Assembly: GCF_000003605.2 (NCBI RefSeq)
Contig: NW_003109100.1
Location: forward strand, 113,760-177,759
Direction: 5' to 3'
Origin: Saccoglossus kowalevskii
Taxonomy: Eukaryota > Hemichordata > Enteropneusta > Harrimaniidae
Length of the DNA: 64,000 nucleotides
Shown here: positions 12,373 through 23,172 of the stretch, one piece after another
Layout: every line of letters begins with the position of its first letter
How positions within the stretch are numbered: position 1 is the first letter of the stretch
Position numbers and translations under genes: made by a program
Notes under the pieces: generated by a model
What the model was told of the DNA's origin: nothing
Database searches by the model: none
What the model saw: only the letters and a program-made list of their open reading frames with translations

Positions 12373-14336
12373 ATTAATAACTTGAATTGGATTTCTTCAA
12401 ATTAAATGTAAACGTGAGCAAGATTTATTAAGCTAGACACTCCGGCAATGTCATGGAAAAGCGTATTTTATATTCGCACGCCTGTAATTGAGAATTAATT
12501 TGACGATTTATTTTATATATACATTCACCCTGAAGTCGGCCTGTCGTTCATGTGGTTTGGGTTATTACTTTTTGCATTGACGGATATACATCAACGTTGC
12601 AAACGCAGCAACCCACAGTTTGTGAGCGTACATTTTTTAATTATGCGTCTTGCTTGGAAAATTAATCCTCGTGCCAAGGTTGGACGTAAATATTGATCTT
12701 AATATACCAACATCGCAATCTGACATATAGTTATAATGGGTAATATAAAAATTATATTGCATACATTTGTAGGAAACACTTGAACTCCGTAGCAACATAT
12801 CCATAACAGCTAATTTGAATACATTTGGTATGCCTGTGACAGTTTAAAAGAGTACCCTGCGATTAGAAAATAAATGCCCGACTTGTTAATTATATTCCAT
12901 GATTGCAAATGTTGAAATTGTTATTACAGGAATGATCGGTGTAATTGTATTAGACAAAGCCTTTCAGTATGACATGCACGCATGCATCGGCTGTCATGGG
13001 CAAGAAGTTATCTCGTATGCCACTGAAAACAGTAATAACGTGTGTGAATAGATTATTGTGTTGGAGACTTACAGCAATAATAGACGTATTTATGGTGAAT
13101 CGTAAATTACAGTATATGTTCTGCACGTATTTCACTGTCGCCTTAGGGGTAGTATACCTGACTTCAGTGGAATGAGTGATTATAATCTAATATGGAAAAA
13201 CAGGGACGATTCATCACAATCGGCGGGATGCTGCAGCGTACACTTGACATATATTAACCCTAGACATGGCCCCGGCCAAGGTCTGTTAGAAGCGAAGACG
13301 TGCACGTGGCTATTCAGGTCAACGTCAAACTGTGTCTGTCAATACGAAAACAATATACTTCTTAAGTTCGTAAATTATAACCATGTATGTATTATTCGCA
13401 CACGGGAAGTCTTTTGAAACCTTAATTAAATCGTATTTTTTGCTCCTCAAATATCTATAAATTACAATTATTGTTTCAAAATATAATTCGATACAAGATG
13501 ATAAACGATTATTTCGTTCAATAAACAGGAATTTTAGGATTATTCTTATTACACATAAATTCGGGGAGATCAACAATGTCGCTTCAGAAATGATTGACAT
13601 ACGAGAAAAAAAATACTGGCACTGAAGCAAGTAACATGACATGCATTGCTCAAATACTATTGTTTACATGCTTGAATCGAATTGTATGTCCAATAAGGTC
13701 ACGAGATATATAACATATGCCGCGGATACAAGAAGTATGTTTTTGAAAGCTGTCGTACATTCTTAGTATATATGTTTTAACAGTTAGAATAAATATGTAC
13801 ATACATTGATTTCAAAACATATTAACAAAATATATCAGACACATCCGTATTTATGTATATATTTATTTTAAAACGACATTTGTATTATCTCGTGATATTA
13901 CAGATATTTGCCGAGATTTAAGGTCTGCGTTACCCATATTGCTATGCAATGATATCTTTGTTTTCACGCTGTACATTTATAAAGGTATATCGGTTTTTTA
14001 GAGCAGTCTCAGAAAACTCAGGCTTGCCAGTGTCCGAGTCCTTCTGTTTACAGTCGACGTTGTGTCTGTATTTATTTAATATATATTAACATGCTTAATA
14101 CATGCTTAATACACTGATTAGATATACATTGACCCCATGGTAAATAATAGGATTAGTGGTGAATTCTCTCATTTATATCTTGCATACGTGACAGGAATAT
14201 ACAATATTAAATTGCTTGATTGGGATGAACAATCTGGAGCTTGATAAAACTACTCGATGCACGTTGTGCATTTATTTTCCACCATTTGTTTCATTATCAT
14301 TATTAAATAATAAAAAAATATATAATATTGTTTTTT
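12373..14336. other. Intergenic DNA between repeat A copies
   Basis: No gene was recognised. The longest frame (minus strand, 13325-13642, 105 codons) is hydrophobic and AT-driven with no motif I know. Confidence 0.5.
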
Positions 14337-14508
14337 ACACAACCTTCAGAACAATTACATATAAAAACAGCAATCTATTTATAACACCCGGTATATTATG
14401 TTTAATTTACTATAAGTGTGAAAAACGTCATTTAAGAAAACCAGTAATATGCTATATATATTGGTGTGTACAATTACAACACTGACGTACTTAATTCATT
14501 AATTCAGC
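14337..14508 (+). repeat. Dispersed repeat A, copy 2
   Basis: This is the second, diverged copy of the repeat at 12181-12372, in the same orientation and about 2.15 kb away. It is slightly shorter because of small deletions in the middle. Confidence 0.7.
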
Positions 14509-16379
14509 CATCGTTCAATTCAATCAATCAAACGCCAAAGTAACTTATCAATGTTTACATTTGCCATACCGACGTAGTATTTATATGTCAGATTGTATCG
14601 ATGCCAATATAACGGCAAGATTAACGTTATTAGTTGATCCCATATTACATGTCACTTACATCTATACAGTGTGACGTAGATGTCCAACAAGACAGAATTG
14701 ACAAGGTCATTTTGCACACTGTGTATTAGAGGATTGTTTGAAATGTGAATAAATCTGGTAGATTCGGTCGTAAGTAGAAGTGCCTTTTAAAGATCAACAT
14801 ACCAGCGCACGTTTGTATATGTTCTTTGATTTTCTTAACATTCACTAGGCTAATGCGATCAACGTGTATCTGAAGACTAATTACAGTGACGGGCACAGAG
14901 ACAAATATAGTTATCCCGTATAATATGTGACTTGCATGTCATAAAATAGAGTAACATTTTTCATGTATACATACAATGTAACAACACTCCCCATAATCTC
15001 ATTGATTGGTATAATACAATGAATTCAAATTGTTTGCATCTAAGCATCAATCATAATCTACACAAATACGTTATAGGTTTTACGCTATATCTCTTGGAAG
15101 ATTGCTATCAATTCAGATGATAGATATCTTACATGTCAGCTGCACGGCCATTAACACTGATTAAGTGAAGGCCATAGATTAAAGTGATTTCAAAATTAAT
15201 ATTGAACCAAGCAAAAATTCAATGCATTCACAAAACCGTAAAAAACATCCTAATCACAAACTGAATGCAATCTTGTATACAAATGAGAGCAGGCACTCAA
15301 CGATGTCTTGAGTACGCGCTCTAAACACATATGCTTTCTGTACTATTTGCGCTTTTGGCGATAAACAGGATAACAATATAAAAAAATATAGATCCCGTCA
15401 AGGCTGAAAATGAAATTTACTCGATCGTTTAATACTAAAACTGATTTCACTCAGAATATATTATCGATATATACAATGATAGTGTATTGGTGTATTCGAT
15501 TCGAGGTTATATTCTTTTAGTGAAATATCTCGTGTAAAAGTTTATGTAATTGCGAATGGACTATTTAATTAACTAATTAACAACTATTATAGTTAACAAA
15601 CAAACCAAGGATACAAAAAAGTTTAACTTGTGCTGTCAGACTGCATTTCCTTTTCCTGTGATTCTGTGTCACATGTCAACTTTGGTACACATACGTCATA
15701 ATCATACATTCCAATTGTCATCAAGTGTCCATTTGATCAGGCACCAACTGTTGACTTCACAGCACCAAGAACGTCCCGTGAATCCACTTTGAACCGATTT
15801 GAGGTGAACTAGACTCGATGACGGTGTCACGGTATCATGCCCGAATTTCGAACGAGCCTGCAGCGTTACTGACGTATTGCAACGTCACATCACGTGAATT
15901 TGAAACCCGTACGTCGTATAATATTAAAGCAGCCTGAGGCTGATGAAAATTGAAACATAATTACATAAAGATTCATTTCATTTTTTTTGGTGTTGTATAT
16001 CAATTTGTATGTATAACATGTACTCTCTGATATATAGTGTTAACACGCCTATACAATTGAATAAAGATCATTATATTAACGCTTGAAATATGATATTTTG
16101 CGCATTTTCTTCGTTATACATAGTCATTACACCTCGAAAATATCGTGACCAATTAGTACTCCAGCTAAAGAAGTTATCGCCATTCGATAGATATAGATTA
16201 GGTATACTATTACGAAATGAAATCAATATGAATATACTGAGTTAAAACCTGTACCAACATTTCTGGCAAATCACAAAAATTTATAAAGTACACGGAACAC
16301 GAACTCTGAACGTTCCAAAAGACACAACTATAAATTTGTTATGATTATCAAATCTATACTTCGTCGTTTTTTCTCATAC
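14509..16379. other. Intergenic DNA, no gene seen
   Basis: No recognisable protein, RNA or repeat structure was found. The segment 15.64-15.95 kb is slightly GC-richer than its surroundings and has several CACGTG/ACGTCA-like hexamers, but nothing decisive. Confidence 0.45.
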
Positions 16380-16381
16380 AA

Positions 16382-16436
<55 letters not shown>

Positions 16437-16468
16437 ATTAATTAATTAATTAATTAATTAATTAATTA
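16380..16468 (+). repeat. Compound (AAAT)n(AATT)n microsatellite
   Basis: About fourteen AAAT-type units switch without interruption to about seven AATT units. Confidence 0.97.
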
Positions 16469-16499
16469 CAGCGCTGTAAAGAGTTTGTTTGTAGTTTGA

Positions 16500-16853
16500 A
16501 TCCGCCCATTGCTGGAGATGCGGGTCACGTGGTTACGAACGCAGAAATTGGTGTCGTCATAGGGGTCATATGTCATCGCAACAATGGCGGAGTCCCGAAG
16601 TATCGCTTAAGTAATGAACATGGGTTTTTTTTTCTATCCAAACTTAGCTATCCAATTACGCAACTGTATGTTTTTTAAAGAAAATACTTGTACGGTAGAC
16701 CATTTAGTAGAAGACAAATTGTTTTCGAATTCGTTTGTGCGGGCAAAGTTGGTTAGCGATGGAAAGAAGGAAAATCCATCGTCGTCGGTCCTTGGGGGTC
16801 GTGGCTCGTCGGATCCTCCTCAGTTTAGGCAATTCCAGAACGAATTAAATTGA
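16500..16853 (+). pseudogene. Possible gene start with interrupted ORF
   Basis: GGTCACGTGG (an E-box, 16526-16535) lies 50 bases upstream of CAACAATGGCGGAG, a good start context. The frame reads MAESRSIA, a stop, and then continues open in the same frame to 16853 with SNSFVRAKLVSDGKKENP and SSDPPQFRQFQNELN near its end. The later part has a mixed, protein-like composition rather than AT-driven residues. I do not recognise it. It may be a decayed gene, a first exon plus retained sequence, or chance. Confidence 0.25.
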
Positions 16854-16959
16854 TTTTTTTTATTTATTGTACAGGATTGTGTATTTCTATTTCACGAGCA
16901 TTTTTTTGGTTTTATGATATCCGAGAAGCGACGGCTGTTATGTCAGTAGTATGTAATCA

Positions 16960-17510
16960 GCCAGCTTAATTCTTAAGCAAAGGATTATGGGTAAAGTATG
17001 ACATTATAGAATCTGTTGTGAGAAATTCAGAAAATGATTTCATTTATAACATGAGAAATACTCATATTACTCATGTATATAATTATAGTAATGAAAATTA
17101 GAATGTTAAAAATACACATTAAGTGAAGATATTGCCAACAACGTTAACAAAATAAAAATCGTTATTTTGGTCGTGAAATATAGAATGATATTTTGTTGTC
17201 CCCTTTTTGTGGTCAACGGGTAATATATCACCTATATAAGCTACTCACATTGGTAAATTGTATACAATATTAGAAAATTTGAGCATTTGGTAGAAAAACA
17301 TAAAAATAAATATTTTCAGTCCTGTTTCCATGACAACTATTTTATTAGCATGTTTGACACCAGTACATGTATGCTACCATGTTCTCAATTTTCAGCCAAT
17401 TTGAAGTTCAACTTTTGAAGTTATTAATAAAATCATTTTTTTTTTCAATCTCTGACAACAGATTCTATGATGTCATACTCTATAATTCTTTACTGAAGAA
17501 TCAAGATGGC
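16960..17510. mobile_element. Inverted-repeat element (MITE-like), 0.55 kb
   Basis: About 80 bases at each end are inverted copies of each other. The left end has CTTAATTCTTAAGCAAAGG followed by GTATGACATTATAGAATCTG. The right end, reversed, has CTTGATTCTTCAGTAAAG followed by GTATGACATCATAGAATCTG, and both then run into an AAATGATTT block. The outermost bases are GCCA(G/T)CTT. The core is AT-rich and non-coding. No clear target-site duplication was seen. This fits a non-autonomous DNA transposon. Confidence 0.75.
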
Positions 17511-17669
17511 GGACTACATAAATTGATGAAAAGTTGAATATCTAGAGAATGAAAAGTGACATAAAAAACTGTAAATTGAATGTTCTTACATTTGCCGAGC
17601 TCTTTTATCTGGGAGTATTATGTTGTTAGCCTTGCTTTAAAAGTTCTGAAAAAAATGTTATGTACGTGC

Positions 17670-18608
17670 GGTCCTACTAATTACTCCCCGGGAATACCCT
17701 GGACCGATATTCAACTATTTTGCAAACATAACTGGTTGAAATCATTTTAACATGTCGTACAATGTCATGTGACTGTATATGAAATGAAGACACATATTAT
17801 GACTGTATATAAAAATCACACAGACACAGATTTAACATTATACACAAGAGTATAGACCTATCCCTTCTACGGCAGGTCGAGGAATTTCCACGCCGTGTTA
17901 ATTCTGTGGCTGTCACGTTAAAAACAGGTGGTACATAAAGTGGTACCAAACCAAAATGAGATACAATTTATCTGGGGTAAAACGCACTAGGCCTATCGTA
18001 GTCATATCGTACGTAATGACAGTAAAATAAAATGATGCTATTGTCGCATTTTATTGTACTAAGAACAAAAACGAATTTTCAAAATATAAATATATAATAC
18101 CCATATGTTCACATATTGTGTCATTTTGTTTGTATATGTGGCGATGTAAAACTAAAGTATACAGTTATTAATGGACATCTGTTCTAGTGTCAATCACAGA
18201 AAACTAAAGTATACCGCTATTAATGGACTATGTTCTAGTGTCAATCACGGGAAGCTAAAGTTACACGAGGTTTTGGCAAAATTACACAAATTTTTTACAC
18301 TACCAACTTTTTGACGCAATGTTACACAATATAATGTCTGGTAAATGAATGTTCCTTCTTAATTCACTCAAAAATATTAAGATATACTAGTAGTAAAATT
18401 TTGGGCCAATCAATATTGCGGTGATTGACTCGCTCTCGTCCATAGCTTTGACACTGAATTGTACGGTTATTTATTATGACTATATGCGATCGAAGCTAAT
18501 GTACCATTGTACGAATATATCTTTATAGTGTATAAGTGAATATTTTTGCCCCAGGCAGTACCATTTCGTCCCGGGGCAGCTCCTGCCCTGGCAGTAATTA
18601 GTAGGACC
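17670..18608. mobile_element. Element with 16-bp perfect inverted ends
   Basis: GGTCCTACTAATTACT at the left end is repeated exactly in reverse at 18593-18608. Inside, a GC-rich imperfect extension (CCCCGGGAATACCCTGG on the left, GGGGCAGCTCCTGCCCTGG on the right) continues the pairing weakly. The 0.94 kb between holds no recognisable ORF but does contain a 52-bp tandem duplication. No target-site duplication was found, so the class is unassigned. Confidence 0.6.
18148..18256 (+). repeat. 52-bp tandem duplication
   Basis: ACTAAAGTATAC-TATTAATGG followed by GTTCTAGTGTCAATCAC occurs twice with a period of 51-52 bases, and the start of a third unit follows (gctaaagttaca). It lies inside the element with GGTCCTACTAATTACT ends. 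Confidence 0.85.
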
Positions 18609-18723
18609 CATAATTCACATTTCTGTTGATGACATGCTTTTAAATGACCATTTTCACAGAATTCATGGTTCAAAATATGTTACAACCTTTCTGATGCATT
18701 TTGTGTACTTTTTCATTATCCAG

Positions 18724-18903
18724 ACAAATGTTACACTAATGTCATCATCAAGTGATGAGATTCAAAGTAGTGTACAGGTTGTAAAAAGACAAATATGCGC
18801 AAAAGGATCTGGAAGCGGAAGAGTCAGTGAGAGTTGGCGAGGAAGTCACAAGACGATCATGAACAGGAAGAGAGAGAATGAAGTGAACATTCAGCAATCG
18901 TGA
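18724..18903 (+). other. Candidate terminal coding exon
   Basis: A pyrimidine-rich acceptor (TTTTTCATTATCCAG) precedes an open frame of 60 codons ending TGA at 18901-18903. Its composition is polar and protein-like (MSSSSDEIQSSVQVVKRQ, then GSGSGRVSESW and NRKRENEVNIQQS). AATAAA signals follow within 60 bases (from about 18935). I do not recognise the product. It might pair with the interrupted ORF at 16.5-16.85 kb on the same strand, with the two inverted-repeat elements lying in the intron. That link is inference only. Confidence 0.25.
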
Positions 18904-19420
18904 GCAATGCGGTCATTTTATAATTTATTTTAAATAAACAAAATAATAAATAAGTCTCTGGTAACAAATGAAAATATATATATGTAAATTATCCAAATTT
19001 GTGTTATTCAATGGTAGACGACCTGTGAAGCCACGACAAGAGAGCGGCTGTTGACTTTCGTCAAGAGATTATTTAGTCGCCAACAAAGCATGAAGTACTA
19101 AACTAGTGCCCCTGTCAGAATGCATCTGTTGTGGGTGGTACAAACAAACAAACTCTTTACAAACAATAGTAAGTTCAAACTCTATTTCACACTGTCAGGG
19201 TTTCATCATTAGAAACTTGGGGTTGCAGGATTGAACACAGAAAATTTGAACAAGAAAAGATCATGAATAAAAAAAAATCCTGCTGGGATCAGTAAGAGAA
19301 AACAATCTACGCACCCATATGTAGAGAATCAATATTAGACACAAAGTAAATACAAAATAATTACAGTGAATTAATCACATAAAAAAATATCACAAAACAA
19401 AGTGATAGGAAAACAGTATT
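18904..19420. other. Intergenic DNA, nothing firm
   Basis: No gene was recognised. The part next to the LINE tail may belong to the same decayed LINE, but no motif could be read. Confidence 0.4.
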
Positions 19421-19519
19421 GAGCGTAGTTTTTCTGCCACTGTCCCACCCAGAATTTGTAATGATCTCCCCCTAATCATGTATATAGTAAGAATACATTG
19501 TGAAAATAAAACCCTTTAG
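19421..19519 (+). pseudogene. LINE ORF2 C-terminal relic
   Basis: The frame ERSFSATVPPRICNDLP matches the C-terminal signature RSFxVxxPRLWNxLP found near the end of jockey/CR1-like LINE polyproteins, with W changed to C. The frame ends in TAG at about 19517, as expected near the end of such an ORF. The sequence upstream could not be read as reverse transcriptase. This is a short 3' relic, and the clade assignment is loose. Confidence 0.5.
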
Positions 19520-20354
19520 AAACTCTGGTACTGTATTACATGTAGTAGTGTATATGATTACAGGTATGACTGTTGTAATGTTGTATTTTTTATGATCAGA
19601 ATACAATAAATTCAATTTTTGGTTTAAGCCGGCTGAATTCTACAATAAAGTAAATACACATCTGCAAATGTGTATCCTAGTTTTTTTTTTTTTTTTGTTA
19701 GCTAACCTTTGGTTTTCCTGGCCACAATAAATCTGAATGATCACAGCTGTAAAAACGAAGTAAATTCTGTGTGGTGTAATTTGAATATGACAGGTTAAAG
19801 GTCAACATTTCTGTTCATACATACTTTTACTGTTGCATTTCTGTTCTGAGCACCCCCTCTCAAACAATGTCTCTTGATGGTCTGCCCTATATTCAATCTC
19901 TGCATCAAGCCTGGAGTGTAAGCTTTCTTATAGTAAAATCATGTGATGACCTTTTAAAATATCTACCATTAGTGTAGCTAAATGTGGTACATGAAGGGTA
20001 TCAAATACAAAGAGCTTTTTGAATGATAGTTTTATTTTATTACAGGAATTTAGAGAGATTATGCATGTGGGTATCCTAGCCACTGCAAGGGCATTCAGAA
20101 ATGACCTTCTGGTCATGGATGAAGACTAAGATATGAACAAAACTAACCACCATGATGAGTAATCATGTGTATAGACAATTCATTTTATGGCAGCATGATC
20201 GTTTAGGATCTGGCATCACTTTCCTGAACCTTATGACCAATACAAACGTTTTATTCATTCCTGGAATATGATATATTACAACTACAAAAAAACTGAACAA
20301 TTTGCACACAAATGTATGATTTGTGTGTATAATGCCCTAGTATGTTTCTCTTCT
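19520..20354. other. Intergenic DNA, poly-T tract
   Basis: No gene was seen. A run of 16 T at 19681-19696 could be a poly(A) relic of a minus-strand retroinsertion, but no element body was recognised. Confidence 0.4.
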
Positions 20355-21929
20355 TCATGGAACTTTTGCCTCTACCAATGTAGCTATTGCAGATGGTATA
20401 AGAGCAATGTTAACAGAAATGCGTCTCTGGTCATCAGGTTCATGTACCATTGGTCTATACATCCCCTATCTGTCAGCCATTCTGAGATCCAGACTGTTGG
20501 TTTTAATTGTGCTATATGAGAATAGATCAGTTTTGAATGGTACCACCAACCATCTACCGCTTTTCTTATTGAAGATTCTTTTCTATCTAGATATAATACA
20601 ACAATATTGTATATATGTAGTATTGTAATATTAAATTAAAGTTTTGCTTCAAATCATATTATTTATATCTCTACACACTGGTGCCATCAAGTTCACATTA
20701 CTTTCACTGATTGGTTAATTAAGATTCATAGAACACCGATGCTTGATCAATAATCAACATGCACACTGTGGTGCCATCAAGTTCACATTACTTTCACTGA
20801 TTGGTTAATTAAGATTCATAGAACACCGATGTTTGATCAATAATCAACATGCACACTGTGATGCCATCAGGCGTGCCTAAAACAGTTGTTGTCATGTTCA
20901 AATTTTGCAATTTCATTGTTTTTTTTATAAAAATGGCCGCCATTTCACTAAATTTTATTGAAATTCAAAAATAATTTATAAACAACATTTAACCCATTAT
21001 ATTCTTGCCTTTGTACCAAATTTACGGAACTAACTGACGTGCAGATTTGGACTACGTCCAACGGGGACTAGTAAAGTCAATTTTGTACTCACCATTCTGA
21101 TTTCTCTATTGTAATGTACATTGCGGTCCATTGCTGCAAAATGGTTTCTTGTTCTATAAATTGGGAGGGTGTATACATGCAAACCATTTACTGGCATATT
21201 GCAATATCTGCTGATGAAATGTTTCAAGCTCACCTATCTCCCTGTAAATGTAGTAAAAAGAAAGTGATTTTCTAGCTTCATACTTTCATCAAAATTGAAT
21301 ACAATTTGCTTTAAAATAACTTGATTGTTAAGCTCACCTAGCACGCAAGTAGTAAGGCATCTTCTTCAACAAAATATGACGCAATGCATCAATTGTCTTG
21401 GTTCCTCTCTGCAACCATTCGCCATCACCACTAGTTTCTTCTGTTCATTGACAACATGATTTAATATTCTCTGTAACGAGAACAATTTGGAACTGTTTAT
21501 AATTTTAGCCTTTATTTTGATGCATTTTCATTTCAAGGTACAAAAAGGAGAAGTAATGTCCAGGATAGGTCATTGAAACAAAATATTGCCTTGCACATTA
21601 AACCATTATTGAACACAAGTCATTGTCAATGACATAGTTCCTATTAGAATGGGGATATTATTACATAGATAGGGCAGATCACAGCATGTTCCAGAGATGT
21701 GATGATGCCATCATTCAAACCATCTATTAATAACAATGTAGGATTTAAACACAAGTTGGAAAAGCATGGTGCTTTAGAAACAATACCAGGTAACAACATC
21801 ATAATCTGGCTTACCAGTTCTTTTATTCAGCTAAGATTAGATTGCTTTGAATCTGGACAGAATTTAAACTAATCATCTCAGCTGCAATTTGTAGATGAAC
21901 ATCAGTCACAATAAGTAGCTGCAATCCAC
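20355..21929 (-). pseudogene. Decayed multi-exon transposase-like gene
   Basis: Four blocks on the minus strand keep the order of a repetitive metazoan transposase-like family that I know only as uncharacterised proteins. Block 1 (21929-21815): LQLLIVTDVHLQIAAEM, donor G|GTAAGCC. Block 2 (21470-21338): ILNHVVNE, then in another frame GEWLQRGTKTIDALRHILL and MPYYLRA, acceptor TCGTTACAG, donor AG|GTGAGC. Block 3 (21241-21093): acceptor TTTACTACATTTACAG, GELETFHQQILQYASKWF, then in another frame YRTRNHFAAMDRNVHYNRE, donor ATG|GTGAGT. Block 4 (20582-20355): FNKKSGRWLVVPFKT, then GMYRPMVHEP and ending LVEAKVP. Block 2 joins block 3 in phase. There are at least four disruptions (stops in blocks 1 and 4, frame changes in 2 and 3). 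No exon was found between blocks 1 and 2. It may be an old DNA-transposon copy or a decayed host gene derived from one. Confidence 0.7.
20673..20869 (+). repeat. Recent 90-bp tandem duplication
   Basis: The block starting GTGCCATCAAGTTCACATTA occurs at 20681 and 20771 with a period of 90 bases. I see one clear mismatch in the repeated block (cgatgcttg against cgatgtttg) plus small changes at the edges. A third copy begins (gatgccatca, about 20860) and stops. It sits in the intron between blocks 3 and 4 of the transposase-like pseudogene. The near-identity makes it far younger than that gene's decay. Confidence 0.95.
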
Positions 21930-22443
21930 CTAGAAACTGACCCCGTCAACCCATGTAAAGCACGTGAATAGGTGTATAAACATTATGTACTCGTGGACAA
22001 TACAAATAATATCAACAATCAATTGCTTGACAATATAAAAGAACCAAAACTGAATATTCTCATCCCAAACACCAAATATTAACACAGATACATGCTCAAC
22101 TACTGTCCTGTCGGTGCCGCATATTTCGGTGACTGGCAACTGGCTGACGACTAACTGTTGCCACTGAATTGTCAAAAGTAACGAAAATTGTAAACAAAGA
22201 GTTATTAAAGTGAATGTGAAACATCAATGAGTGGTGGTCTGCCACTATCGAGAGCCCTAGTCCTAGATGGATTACGACGCGATAAAATTGAATTCATAAT
22301 GCAAAAACAAAACAAATGTATTTCCGTTTATCAATTTCATTTTTTTAAAAGAGCGCTTAAAACATGCATTCACTAACAAAACTCACAACAATATACGAAC
22401 AATAATAACCAAAAAATAACAATTGTAAACTCAGTCAACTTAC

Positions 22444-22670
22444 CGATCAAGGAACAAATCTTTCACTACCCCCACATTGGTTTGCGAATTCACTTCTGAC
22501 CTATTCGTGGCCCACCGGGGTCCACCGCTCTATGTCGTCAAAAATATTTATTTTCCTGGCATTTCTTCTCGAGATGGTGCGTTATTAAAGGAGTATGTAA
22601 CGAAAGGTAATCCTTCACTTTTCTACAGCGCGGCCATGTTTGCCCCGAATGTGGTACTAACGCATGCGCA
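22444..22670 (-). promoter_or_regulatory. Candidate promoter and 5' exon
   Basis: CGCATGCGCA at 22661-22670 is an NRF-1-like palindrome common at start sites of broadly expressed genes. The 200 bases below it are the most GC-rich of the neighbourhood and contain AACATGGCCGCG. On the minus strand a frame reading SEVNSQTNVGVVKDLFLDR ends exactly at a strong donor, CG|GTAAGTTG (intron from 22443). The position, 0.5 kb upstream of the first recognised block of the minus-strand transposase-like gene, suits its 5' exon. The link is inference. The open frame on the opposite strand (22477-22791) mirrors this segment. Confidence 0.3.
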
Positions 22671-23172
22671 TTATCAACATTGCAATAATTTTATTGCTGT
22701 GTTTACATTGATTTTGCCTGTATGCACAATAACAATGTACAATTTCACTGAACGAGTATTATTTAGTGCGTTACAAGAGTTATGCTTTTAGATTCTGATA
22801 AATTACATATAGCATGTAGTATCAAGCAAGTGTGAAAAAAAATCAATTTCTCGTCCATATTGCATCTTTAATATGAATGAATATGTATTAGGTGAATGCT
22901 GAAAAACGAGTAGAAAAAAATGAAAAAGTAAGTTGCCAACACAGCACAGGTGGTCAACCTTTTTTACATTATTCATATCACGTATTTAACAAATTTAAAA
23001 AAAAATATTGTGATCACGGTTGCTTTTAAGTTTTCTAGTATCTCAATTCCCGAATAACTGTCACCATTAAAGTGTCATGCATCAAATCCAAAAACCCGTG
23101 CTTCTTAAATCATTTCCTGCTTTTGCACTTCAGTTGACTTCATTTCCGCTTTTGTTCTATTTATTACAGTAA
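22671..23172. other. Intergenic DNA, nothing firm
   Basis: No recognisable feature was seen up to the left end of the foldback-like element. Confidence 0.4.

Noticed and set aside
22477-22791. 104-codon plus-strand frame with protein-like first half
   Set aside because: The GC-rich half mirrors the candidate minus-strand 5' exon and NRF-1-like site. No homology was recognised on the plus strand.
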